From an uncultured Clostridia bacterium (GTDB lineage: Bacteria; Bacillota; Clostridia; TANB77; CAG-465): a stretch of 54,390 bases of DNA. Below the pieces are notes generated by a model. That model saw only the letters and a list, made by a program, of their open reading frames with translations. It was not told where the DNA came from and did no database searches. How positions within the stretch are numbered: the stretch's first letter is position 1; every line of letters starts with the position of its first letter. The DNA lies in contig CAKPAG010000009.1 in the NCBI GenBank assembly GCA_934132895.1, positions 1 to 54,390 on the forward strand. Direction: 5' to 3'. Below, in pieces: positions 15,877 to 23,446 of this stretch. A program made the translations under genes and the position numbers.

Positions 15877-17166
15877 TTATTTCTTTATACATTCCAAAGT
15901 AGTATTTACTATATATTTAGTAGAAAACTTAGAAATTGTATCATCATTTAGATCATATATACTTTGAGTATAAGGCATATCTTCTAAATATTTTATTAAA
16001 TCTCTTTTGTTTTTAGCGTACGTAATACAACCTAAATCAACATATCTTTTAGTGTTTGCAGCTTCTTGTCCTGGAATAGGAGAATAAACAATTTTACATC
16101 CTCTAATAGAAGCCATTTCTACAATTGTACTTCCTCCTCCTTTGCCTATTATAACATCAGCAGTCTCATAGAAACGATGCAATATATCATGATCGACGTA
16201 TCCCAATGGTATAAGATTATGAAATTTAAACGAATAAAATTTGGCTTTTTTTAACCACCTTTTATTATTTCCACATAGTAAAATAATTTTTCCTTCCCAG
16301 TGCTTTAAAATACATCTTAAAGCCTTAAATCCTTTTCCTATACCTAAGCCGCTTCCTGGATTAAACAAGAGTATGTGATCATCGAAGTTATTTGAAGTTC
16401 TAACAATTGCTTTACTAATAGTAGTAGGAGTATTTCCCATAACTAGTACGCCAGCATTCTGCTTTATATAAGGATACATTTTAACAGCTTCTTCATATAC
16501 TTTATAGCTACTAACTAGGAAATGAATATTCTTAGTGTTGTGATATACCTCATTTAAAAAACCTATTGCAGATAGATCAGGTACAACAATTCCTAAATAT
16601 TTTGTATATTTCGAAAATGTAGATAATACACAACTAGTATAAGGATAAGTAGAAAGTATTATTTGAGGCTTTTTAGATTTAATAAAGTCATACACTTCTT
16701 TTGATTGCATACCCTTAATATAACTAAATGCTAAATCACTACCTAACTTACTAGAAATTACCTTTCTAGTTAATCTCCATAATAAATTCAAATGAGAAGA
16801 AACAAGTCGCCATACTCTGCAATTTAATTTTGCTGTAAATTCAGAATATATAAATAAAGGATCAATTAGTACGACATTTTTTCCTTTATTTGCATATTCT
16901 AAAGCTAAAGCTCTAGCAGGAGCGTAATGACCACAACCTGCATATCCAGTGAAAATTACTACATCAATTTTCTTGTAATTATATAGCATTTTCAAATCTT
17001 TTTTAGATGTAAACACATCATTTATATATAATTGTTCAAAATCCATGTCTGTTTCTTTTTCTTTGCTTATTCTTGAATTAAACTCTGGAATAAAATTCTT
17101 AAGTTTCTCCATCTCTTTTGTGCGGTTCCGCAAATACATAACTTGACTATTAGGTCTAATCCACAT
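15877..17166 (-). CDS. GT28-family glycosyltransferase (MGDG synthase / UgtP-like)
   Basis: 429 residues, ribosome binding site AAGGAGG. The N-terminal acceptor domain has TGYAGCGHYAPARAL, the glycine-rich loop of the monogalactosyl/monoglucosyl-diacylglycerol synthase group. The C-terminal nucleotide-sugar domain has FNPGSGLGIGKGF and GKGGGSTIVEMASIRGCKIVY. The family transfers a sugar from a UDP-sugar to diacylglycerol at the inner membrane face, making glycolipids and anchors for lipoteichoic acid. There is no membrane-spanning segment, as usual. The roughly 60-residue N-terminal extension is unusual and charged. It has a promoter of its own and shares a terminator with the recombinase. 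Confidence 0.82.
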   Translation of the reverse strand: MWIRPNSQVMYLRNRTKEMEKLKNFIPEFNSRISKEKETDMDFEQLYINDVFTSKKDLKMLYNYKKIDVVIFTGYAGCGHYAPARALALEYANKGKNVVLIDPLFIYSEFTAKLNCRVWRLVSSHLNLLWRLTRKVISSKLGSDLAFSYIKGMQSKEVYDFIKSKKPQIILSTYPYTSCVLSTFSKYTKYLGIVVPDLSAIGFLNEVYHNTKNIHFLVSSYKVYEEAVKMYPYIKQNAGVLVMGNTPTTISKAIVRTSNNFDDHILLFNPGSGLGIGKGFKALRCILKHWEGKIILLCGNNKRWLKKAKFYSFKFHNLIPLGYVDHDILHRFYETADVIIGKGGGSTIVEMASIRGCKIVYSPIPGQEAANTKRYVDLGCITYAKNKRDLIKYLEDMPYTQSIYDLNDDTISKFSTKYIVNTTLECIKK

Positions 17167-17216
17167 AATAACATCCTCCTTAATTAAAATTAGATTAAAG
17201 TATACTTATATGCCTA

Positions 17217-17246
17217 ATTATAACACAGTCTACTTACTAAAGTCAA
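17217..17246 (-). promoter_or_regulatory. Promoter for the GT28 gene
   Basis: Minus strand TTGACT (17241-17246), 18-bp spacer, TATAAT (17217-17222). Confidence 0.75.
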
Positions 17247-17301
17247 TATTTATGTTAATATTATGCAATTTATAATATGCTAATACTACCTTTAATATAT
17301 T

Positions 17302-17586
17302 TCAATAAATGGGTAGTTCTAAAGTTTGTCCAACATATATATCACTTGTGTTTAAGTTATTTAAATTTTTTATTTCTATAACAACATTTTGTACATTGAG
17401 ATTTTTATCTTTTTCACAAATGTTGCTCGCAATATTCCATATAGTATCACTTGATTGCACTTTAAATTCATATGTAGATGTATACTTTTTACCTATACCA
17501 AAATTTGTAAATATTCCAAAACATACCAAACATATAAAAATAAATAAAATAATTCTACATCTTTCTTTTAATTTACCATTTTTCAT
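17302..17586 (-). CDS. yneA: YneA-like SOS cell-division inhibitor (LysM protein)
   Basis: 94 residues from ATG 17586. A GTG three codons upstream is in frame, but it sits inside the AGAGGTGA ribosome binding site. One N-terminal membrane segment (about 11-28) precedes a single LysM domain (about 42-94; FKVQSSDTIWNIA and VGQTLELPIY). This size and layout match Bacillus YneA, the LexA-controlled inhibitor that delays septation after DNA damage, acting outside the membrane. Two LexA-type boxes at its promoter strongly support this. In Bacillus yneA is divergent from lexA, but no lexA is next to it here. The alternative is a generic LysM wall protein, but the boxes make YneA the better call. Confidence 0.85.
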   Translation of the reverse strand: MKNGKLKERCRIILFIFICLVCFGIFTNFGIGKKYTSTYEFKVQSSDTIWNIASNICEKDKNLNVQNVVIEIKNLNNLNTSDIYVGQTLELPIY

Positions 17587-17599
17587 AACTATCACCTCT

Positions 17600-17613
17600 A
17601 GAACTTTTGTTCT
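17600..17613. promoter_or_regulatory. LexA box 1 (yneA leader)
   Basis: AGAACTTTTGTTCT, a GAAC-N4-GTTC palindrome matching the Gram-positive LexA/DinR consensus (CGAACN4GTTCG). It lies between the yneA -10 and its ribosome binding site. Confidence 0.75.
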
Positions 17614-17623
17614 TTATATCTAT

Positions 17624-17652
17624 ATTATATATAAAAACATTTGTTCTGTCAA
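17624..17652 (-). promoter_or_regulatory. yneA promoter with LexA box 2 in the spacer
   Basis: Minus strand TTGACA (17647-17652), 17-bp spacer, TATAAT (17624-17629). A near-consensus LexA box, GAACAAATGTTT (17635-17646), fills the spacer, so bound LexA would block RNA polymerase. Confidence 0.8.
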
Positions 17653-17687
17653 TAGTTTTTGAACAAAAAATAAAAAAATGTTCTTTT

Positions 17688-18419
17688 TTATCTATAAAAA
17701 GTTTTAATCATAAATCTACTTAATGGATAATTTAACTTCTTTATTCTTTCTACAGCCTCATCAATATTATATGTTACCCTTAATTCTTCATAAATTATAT
17801 CATTATTTGATATGTCTAAAATACCTGCTAGTGCTGCATTAGTATTTTTAGGACATCCTAAAGAACCAGGATTTATAACAATTTTTTTATCATTTTTAAA
17901 ATAATATTCTTTATGTGTGTGTCCAAATAAAAATATATCTATGTTTTGATTATTAAATAGTTCATCAACTCGTTGTTCATTCATATTTTTATAAAATTTC
18001 TTAAACTTACCATTTTCTAGAAGAGGATAATGGCAAATAAGTATATTTTTATTGTTAATATTAATAATCTCTTTTGATTTTAATTCTTTTATAAATTCAA
18101 TTTGTACTGTATTTAATTTCGAATGATTCCATACATGGGTACTTTTTTCTTCATCAGAAAGTTTAGTTCCATTTTCTATATTATGATTTGTTTTTGGCAA
18201 ACCTTTTATTAAATAATTTTCATGATTTCCTTTTACAATTCCAATTATTTTTTCTTTATTTTTCATAAGTAAATCAATACATTTTTCTGGATATGGCCCA
18301 ATTCCAATAATATCTCCTAAGCAAATTATATCATTAATATTTTTCTCTTCAAACTTATTAAATACAGCTTCTAAAGCCAATATATTACTATGTATATCAG
18401 ATATCACACCTATTTTCAT
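17688..18419 (-). CDS. Calcineurin-like metallophosphoesterase (MJ0936/YfcE-like)
   Basis: 243 residues, ribosome binding site AAGGGGAG. The two-metal phosphoesterase motifs are complete and in order: SDIHSN, GDIIGIGPYP, GNHEN, ICHYPL, GHTHKEY and NPGSLGCP. Proteins of this group hydrolyse phosphodiesters such as cyclic nucleotides or small dinucleotides. The GPYP and PGS pattern is common in the single-domain YfcE/MJ0936 group, but the physiological substrate is unknown. It lies 16 nt after the IMPACT-family gene on the same strand, so the two are likely co-transcribed. Confidence 0.87.
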   Translation of the reverse strand: MKIGVISDIHSNILALEAVFNKFEEKNINDIICLGDIIGIGPYPEKCIDLLMKNKEKIIGIVKGNHENYLIKGLPKTNHNIENGTKLSDEEKSTHVWNHSKLNTVQIEFIKELKSKEIININNKNILICHYPLLENGKFKKFYKNMNEQRVDELFNNQNIDIFLFGHTHKEYYFKNDKKIVINPGSLGCPKNTNAALAGILDISNNDIIYEELRVTYNIDEAVERIKKLNYPLSRFMIKTFYR

Positions 18420-18435
18420 AAATACTCTCCCCTTC

Positions 18436-19029
18436 TTAAATATATTTTTTTATTAAATTTTCTACTTCTTCATTAACATCTTCTCTTATATTTAAATCTA
18501 CTTCTATATTATCGTTATAGTTAACCTTTACAATTTCTATTTTATCTTTTTCTATGTAGTTTTTTAAATCAGTTTTTAGTTTTTCATAATCTGAGTAAGT
18601 AAGAATATAAGACTCTTCTATATAATTATATATTATATCTTTTTTAACTCCCTCAATTGCATTTTTATACGCTTTAAAGTAAGCACGCGATAATGGACCT
18701 GCACCAAGTAATATTCCTCCAAAATATCTTACTATAACTATACATATATTAGTTATATTCTCTTTTTCTAGAGCATCATAAATAGCTCTCGTACCCGTTC
18801 CTTGTGGTTCACCATCATCAGAAAATCTAATAATTTTTTTACCGTTTTTTAGTATAGAGTATATATATACAACATGCCTTGCATCCTTATTTTTTTCTTT
18901 TATATTTAATATATGTGATAAACATTCTTCTTCATTATTTGCATTAAATACATATGAATAAAATTTTGACTTCTTTTCTTCATATATCCCAGTTAAATTT
19001 TCTTTAAAATTATAATATAGCTTATTCAT
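18436..19029 (-). CDS. IMPACT/YigZ-family protein
   Basis: 197 residues from ATG 19029 (ribosome binding site GGTGA). The N-terminal Impact domain shows the family signature SDDGEPQGTGTRAI and VVRYFGGILLGAGPLSRAY. A ferredoxin-like C-terminal UPF0029 domain follows (about 130-195). The eukaryotic relatives inhibit GCN2. In bacteria the role is unclear, with proposed translation or nucleic-acid binding. A TATAAT-like -10 lies just upstream, so the leader would be very short. It probably forms an operon with the phosphoesterase downstream. Confidence 0.88.
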   Translation of the reverse strand: MNKLYYNFKENLTGIYEEKKSKFYSYVFNANNEEECLSHILNIKEKNKDARHVVYIYSILKNGKKIIRFSDDGEPQGTGTRAIYDALEKENITNICIVIVRYFGGILLGAGPLSRAYFKAYKNAIEGVKKDIIYNYIEESYILTYSDYEKLKTDLKNYIEKDKIEIVKVNYNDNIEVDLNIREDVNEEVENLIKKYI

Positions 19030-19171
19030 TTTCTCACCATAAATATTATACCACATTAGTTTTTAGTCTTCTATATAATTATTGCTATTTGTTAAACAAA
19101 TATATAAATGAACTTCGTAAACTCCATTTTTATTTAAAGTGTACATTCTTTAAAGATTTCACTTAATATAA

Positions 19172-19212
19172 AAGAAGAGGTCAATGTATTTAATAATACA
19201 CTACCTCTTCTT
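19172..19212 (-). terminator. Terminator of the tig-clpP-clpX block
   Basis: Long hairpin with outer stem AAGAAGAGGT / ACCTCTTCTT and a further pairing GTGTATT / AATACAT, followed by TTTTAT on the minus strand. Confidence 0.85.
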
Positions 19213-19236
19213 ATTATATATTTCATATATTACAAA

Positions 19237-20532
19237 TTATTTTTTTAGTTCATATTTAGGCTTTCCTTTACCTAAAACAACATCCTTTGTAATAATACAT
19301 TTTGTTATATTTTTGTTTGATGGTACTTCATACATAGCATTCATCATAACCTTTTCCATTATAGCTCTTAAACCTCTTGCACCTGTTTTTCTTTCAAGTG
19401 CCATATTAACAATTTCTTCTAAAGCATCTTTCTTTATTTCAAGTTCTACATTATCCATTTTAAATAGTTTTTTGTATTGTTTTAAAAGAGCATTTTTAGG
19501 TTTAGATAGTATGTCTATTAAAGCTTCTTTTGTTAGGTTATTTAAACTTGTTATTATTGGAAGTCTTCCTACAAGCTCAGGAATAAGCCCATATTTAACT
19601 ATGTCATGAGGTTGAACTTCTGAAAATATTTTTCCAATATCTATATCTTTCTTTTCCTCAACTTTAGCACCAAATCCCATTGTCTTTGTTTGCATTCTTG
19701 ATTGAATAATTTTTTCAAGTCCATCAAATGCACCACCACATATAAATAGAATATTAGTTGTATCTATTTTTATAAATTCTTGTTGTGGATGTTTTCTGCC
19801 ACCTTGAGGGGGTACATTAGCCACAGTACCTTCTATTATTTTTAGTAATGCTTGTTGAACTCCTTCTCCACTTACATCTCTAGTAATAGAAGGGTTTTCA
19901 GACTTTCTTGAAATTTTATCTAATTCATCTATATATATAATTCCTTTTTCTGCTTTTTGTACGTCAAAATCAGCAGCTTGAATAAGTCTTAAAAGTATAT
20001 TTTCTACGTCTTCTCCAACATATCCAGCTTCAGTCAATGTAGTAGCATCAGCTATTGCAAAAGGTACATGTAAAGTTTTAGCTAAGGTTTGAGCAAGCAG
20101 AGTTTTACCACAACCAGTAGGTCCTAAAAGTAATATATTACTTTTTTGAATTTCAACGTCATCTAATTTATCCATATTTCTAATTCGTTTGTAATGGTTA
20201 TATACTGACACAGATAAAACTTTCTTAGCCTCTTCCTGTCCTATCACATATTGATCTAAAACATCTTTAATTTTTTCTGGAGAAGGCAACTCATCAGATT
20301 CTTTAAGCTCCTTTGAAGAGGCTCTATTATCTTTTACGCTTTCTATATCTTCATCATGCATAATCTTATGACATACTTCGACGCATTCATCACAAATCAT
20401 TATACCATCTGGACCTTCAATAAGTTTATGTACTTCAGGTCTAAGTCTACCACAAAATGAACAGAAAATTGAATCTTCTGGAAGGTCTATCATTGAATCA
20501 TTTCCATCTTTACCATTTCCTTTTCTTGCCAT
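19237..20532 (-). CDS. clpX: ATP-dependent Clp protease ATPase subunit ClpX
   Basis: 431 residues. A hexameric AAA+ unfoldase that feeds substrates to ClpP. The N-terminal zinc-binding domain has Cys24, Cys27, Cys47 and Cys50. Walker A is GPTGCGKT (137-144) and Walker B IIYIDELDKIS. The pore loop AGYVGEDVE and the IGF-type ClpP-contact loop region (MGFGAKVEE) are also recognisable. ATG 20532 follows TAAGGAG, only 3 nt after the clpP stop, so translation is coupled. The last of tig-clpP-clpX, the standard Gram-positive order. Confidence 0.97.
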   Translation of the reverse strand: MARKGNGKDGNDSMIDLPEDSIFCSFCGRLRPEVHKLIEGPDGIMICDECVEVCHKIMHDEDIESVKDNRASSKELKESDELPSPEKIKDVLDQYVIGQEEAKKVLSVSVYNHYKRIRNMDKLDDVEIQKSNILLLGPTGCGKTLLAQTLAKTLHVPFAIADATTLTEAGYVGEDVENILLRLIQAADFDVQKAEKGIIYIDELDKISRKSENPSITRDVSGEGVQQALLKIIEGTVANVPPQGGRKHPQQEFIKIDTTNILFICGGAFDGLEKIIQSRMQTKTMGFGAKVEEKKDIDIGKIFSEVQPHDIVKYGLIPELVGRLPIITSLNNLTKEALIDILSKPKNALLKQYKKLFKMDNVELEIKKDALEEIVNMALERKTGARGLRAIMEKVMMNAMYEVPSNKNITKCIITKDVVLGKGKPKYELKK

Positions 20533-20535
20533 AAA

Positions 20536-21147
20536 CTATTTCTCCTTATTAATATCAGATATACTTGACATTATACCATCTATTAAGCCATAATTTTTAG
20601 CATCCTCAGCTGATAAAAAGTTATCTCTATCTGTATCTTTTTCAATTTGTTCTAAACTTTGACCAGTTCTTTCACTTAAGATTCTATTTAAAGTATCTTT
20701 TGTTTTTAAGATAAAGTCTGCATGTATTTTCATATCACTTGCTTGACCTTGCATTCCACCTAATGGTTGATGTATCATAATTGTAGAATTTGGAAGTGCA
20801 AATCTCTTTCCTTTTGCACCAGCTGCAAGTAAAAATGCACCCATACTAGCTGCCATACCAACACAGATTGTTGATACATCAGATTTGATATATTGCATTG
20901 TATCAAATATTCCCATTCCAGCTGTTACTGAACCACCTGGGCTGTTGATATATAAGTATATATCTTTTCCTGGATCTTCAGCATCTAGAAATAGAAGTTG
21001 AGCTACAACAAGTGATGCTGTTACATCATTTACTTCATCAGATAAAAATATAATTCTTTCTTTTAAAAGTCTTGAATAAATATCATAAGACCTTTCACCT
21101 TTACTAGTTTGTTCAATTACCATAGGTACTAAACTGTTACTTAACAT
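20536..21147 (-). CDS. clpP: ATP-dependent Clp protease proteolytic subunit
   Basis: 203 residues, the usual ClpP length. The catalytic triad is intact: Ser101 in GMAASMGA, His126 in MIHQPLGG and Asp175 in DTDRDNF. It forms a double heptamer that degrades proteins unfolded by ClpX or ClpC. The short N-terminal propeptide is typical. It sits between tig and clpX, with AGGAGGTT upstream. I see no CtsR-type heptad repeat upstream of the block. Confidence 0.97.
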   Translation of the reverse strand: MLSNSLVPMVIEQTSKGERSYDIYSRLLKERIIFLSDEVNDVTASLVVAQLLFLDAEDPGKDIYLYINSPGGSVTAGMGIFDTMQYIKSDVSTICVGMAASMGAFLLAAGAKGKRFALPNSTIMIHQPLGGMQGQASDMKIHADFILKTKDTLNRILSERTGQSLEQIEKDTDRDNFLSAEDAKNYGLIDGIMSSISDINKEK

Positions 21148-21179
21148 ATTACAATAACCTCCTTTTATGTTATAATTTT

Positions 21180-22463
21180 CTATTTTTCAATTACGCTATC
21201 AACAACAAGTGCCATTGTTTTATCTTGGATTAGTTTTTCTCTCATGTAATTTCTAACGCTTTCGTTTTTCTTTAATGAATCAGAATCTGTAGAACCATAT
21301 TGCTTAGATAATTCTTCAATTTTTTCATCGATTTCTTTATCTTCAACAACAACGTTTTCAGCTTTATTTATAAATTCTAAAGCAAGACGTAATTTAATAT
21401 CCTTTATTGCATTTGGTTTTAATGATTCTTTAAAATCATCCATTTTTGTATTAGTATATTCAAGATATTGTTCCATACTCATTCCTTGATATGATAAGTT
21501 TTGAGCAAAGCTTTCTATCATATGTTCTATTTCATGATCTATCATAGCTTCAGGAATTTCTACTTCTACATTTTCTACTAATTTTTCAATAGCTTTTGAT
21601 TCTCTTTCAGCTTTTGCTTGATTTTCTTTTCTTTCTTTTACTTTAGCTTTTAAATCTTTTTTATATTCTTCTAAAGTTTCAAATTCAGAAACATCTTTTG
21701 CAAACTCATCATCAAGCTCTGGTAATATTTTTTCTTTTATACTGATAAGTTTTACTTTAAATGTTGAATCTTTTCCAGCTAAATTTTCAGCATGATATTC
21801 TCTTGGGAAAGTTACTTTAATTTCTCTTTCTTCACCAATTTCCATTCCTACAAGTTGGTCTTCAAAACCAGGAATAAATTGACCACTTCCAATAGTAAGT
21901 TCAAAGTTTTCTCCTTTTCCACCTTCAAAAGCTACTCCATCAACAAAACCTTCAAAATCTATTGTTGAAATATCATTTTGTTGTAATTTTCTGTCCTCAA
22001 CACTTTTAATTTCAGCATTTTTGTTTCTAACACTTTCAAGTTCAGCTTCTACATCTTCTTTAGAAACCTTAACATCAACTTTTTCTATTTCAAGTCCTTT
22101 GTATTTAGAAACTTTAGCTTCAGGTTTTACGTAAAAGCTAACTGTATATATAAAATCTTTATCTTTACCAATTTGTTTTACATCCATTTCAGGTCTTGAT
22201 ACAGGTTCTAATTTATTTTCTTCTAAAGCTTTTCTGTATTCTTCATCTACAGTATCTTCAATAACTGATTCGTAAAGAACTCCTTCACCATATACTTTTT
22301 CTACAACATTTCTTGGTACTTTTCCATTTCTAAAACCTGGTACTTTAAAATGTTTAGCGTTTTTTGCAAAAGCTTTATCTAAAGCTTTATTAAAATCATC
22401 TTTTGGCATAGTAAATTCTAATACTACTTTTGATTTTTCTTGTTTTTCAATTTTTACATTCAT
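21180..22463 (-). CDS. tig: Trigger factor (ribosome-bound chaperone, PPIase)
   Basis: 427 residues, the usual length. The N-terminal ribosome-binding domain has the exit-tunnel contact signature FKVPGFRNGKVPRNVV (residues about 39-54). The FKBP-type domain (about 160-245) has IDFEGFVDGVAFEGG and GSGQFIPGFEDQLVGM. The C-terminal chaperone arms make up the rest. It binds nascent chains leaving the ribosome and catalyses proline isomerisation. Ribosome binding site TGGAGG. It is first in tig-clpP-clpX, with 32 nt before clpP. Confidence 0.97.
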   Translation of the reverse strand: MNVKIEKQEKSKVVLEFTMPKDDFNKALDKAFAKNAKHFKVPGFRNGKVPRNVVEKVYGEGVLYESVIEDTVDEEYRKALEENKLEPVSRPEMDVKQIGKDKDFIYTVSFYVKPEAKVSKYKGLEIEKVDVKVSKEDVEAELESVRNKNAEIKSVEDRKLQQNDISTIDFEGFVDGVAFEGGKGENFELTIGSGQFIPGFEDQLVGMEIGEEREIKVTFPREYHAENLAGKDSTFKVKLISIKEKILPELDDEFAKDVSEFETLEEYKKDLKAKVKERKENQAKAERESKAIEKLVENVEVEIPEAMIDHEIEHMIESFAQNLSYQGMSMEQYLEYTNTKMDDFKESLKPNAIKDIKLRLALEFINKAENVVVEDKEIDEKIEELSKQYGSTDSDSLKKNESVRNYMREKLIQDKTMALVVDSVIEK

Positions 22464-22511
22464 TTTGATTCCTCCATTATATATTTAAATATATGTTTAA
22501 CTAACTATTAT

Positions 22512-22539
22512 ATTATACCATAATTTTAAAAAAATTCAA
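22512..22539 (-). promoter_or_regulatory. Promoter for tig-clpP-clpX
   Basis: Minus strand TTGAAT (22534-22539), 16-bp spacer, TATAAT (22512-22517). The rest of the 340-bp gap up to the next gene holds only the promoter of the small paralog at 22804. Confidence 0.7.
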
Positions 22540-22717
22540 CCACATTACCAAAATTTAGGCCAAAAACGAGAAAAAAGACTCTGATTAAATATTAATCTTT
22601 CTTTCTATATATTTTCATGATTTGTTAATAATTGAATATTCTCTTATTTTTTCCTTTAATTTTGTCTATAAATAGCAGTATTAAATTTAAAATCCAATGC
22701 TGATTTTACATAACTAC

Positions 22718-22746
22718 TTGACTTTAACATAAAATTATGGTAAAAT
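22718..22746 (+). promoter_or_regulatory. Promoter of small paralog A
   Basis: TTGACT (22718-22723), 17-bp spacer, TAAAAT (22741-22746). A TTACATAA element precedes the -35. Confidence 0.75.
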
Positions 22747-22803
22747 TCAACTTAACAAATTATTTAAATTAAATAATAATGATATTTTTAGGAGGAATTA
22801 AAA

Positions 22804-23034
22804 ATGTATAATTACATGATTACTTACTTATTAACAACTGATGATTATCGTGACAGCGGCAAAAGATATAATTCATTTGTATCTAGAAGCACGAAAATAA
22901 TGAACGAGCAGGATATTGATAGCGTAAAAAAAGAAATAGCCAAACAGATGAATGGACCTTACAGACATACTCCCGTTGCCGATTATCACATAATTATCAC
23001 CTATATATATGAATGCTCTACAACACCTAATTAA
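22804..23034 (+). CDS. Small protein A of a tandem paralog pair, unknown function
   Basis: 76 residues with a strong ribosome binding site (TAGGAGGA). Not recognised. It is paralogous to the next gene: both share Y-x-Y-x-ITY near the N terminus, then SG..Y.S, an (L/M)N....ID..KK..A stretch and a final II...IY. The alternating hydrophobic strands around a central helix suggest a small alpha/beta fold. No signal peptide or membrane segment. It is a self-contained unit with its own promoter and terminator. Confidence 0.75.
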   Translation: MYNYMITYLLTTDDYRDSGKRYNSFVSRSTKIMNEQDIDSVKKEIAKQMNGPYRHTPVADYHIIITYIYECSTTPN

Positions 23035-23035
23035 T

Positions 23036-23082
23036 AAAATACAAGACCAGACTTCACACATTGAAATCTGGCCTTGTATTTT
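23036..23082 (+). terminator. Terminator of small paralog A
   Basis: AAAATACAAGaCCAGA / TCTGGcCTTGTATTTT hairpin ending in the T tract. Confidence 0.88.
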
Positions 23083-23090
23083 ATGCACGC

Positions 23091-23119
23091 TTGATTTTTA
23101 TGTAAATTTGTGCTATACT
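23091..23119 (+). promoter_or_regulatory. Promoter of small paralog B
   Basis: TTGATT (23091-23096), 17-bp spacer, TATACT (23114-23119). The spacer includes TTTATGTAA. Confidence 0.75.
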
Positions 23120-23179
23120 ATTAGTATAGAAAATATATTAATATTAAAATATCAATTGAAATTTTAGGAGGACAAAAAA

Positions 23180-23383
23180 ATGAACAAAAACAAGTACAAA
23201 TACTTAATTACCTATACTTTTACAAAAGGAAAAGCTGTTCTTAGTGGAAATAACTACGTAAGTGTTCCAAAAAAATTAAACACATCAGAAAGAATAGACG
23301 ATTTAAAGAAACTACTAGCTTCTTACGAAGATGTTCCTTGGGAAAGCATAATAATTAACTTCATCTACAAGTTAAAAAAATAA
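23180..23383 (+). CDS. Small protein B of a tandem paralog pair, unknown function
   Basis: 67 residues, ribosome binding site TAGGAGGA, lysine-rich and basic, whereas its neighbour A is more neutral. It aligns to A across its whole length (YKYLITYTFT versus YNYMITYLLT, SGNNYVS versus SGKRYNS, RIDDLKK versus DIDSVKK, IIINFIY versus IIITYIY). The pair therefore arose by duplication of a complete promoter-gene-terminator unit, since the terminators also resemble each other. Function unknown. Confidence 0.75.
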   Translation: MNKNKYKYLITYTFTKGKAVLSGNNYVSVPKKLNTSERIDDLKKLLASYEDVPWESIIINFIYKLKK

Positions 23384-23396
23384 GTTAATGTATAAT

Positions 23397-23430
23397 AACC
23401 AGACTACAAAGTTGTAATCTGGTTACTTTT
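23397..23430 (+). terminator. Terminator of small paralog B
   Basis: Stem AACCAGA-TACAA / TTGTA-TCTGGTT (23397-23424) followed by ACTTTTTA. It resembles the terminator of paralog A (CCAGACT...ATCTGG). Confidence 0.85.
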
Positions 23431-23446
23431 TATATGTAATATTTGT

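Noticed and set aside
17661..17683. Third LexA-like pair GAAC...GTTC upstream of yneA
   Set aside because: The half-sites are 15 nt apart rather than 4, so the spacing does not fit a LexA box.
22464..22803. CtsR box for the tig-clpP-clpX block
   Set aside because: No GGTCAAA heptad repeat is visible upstream of tig.
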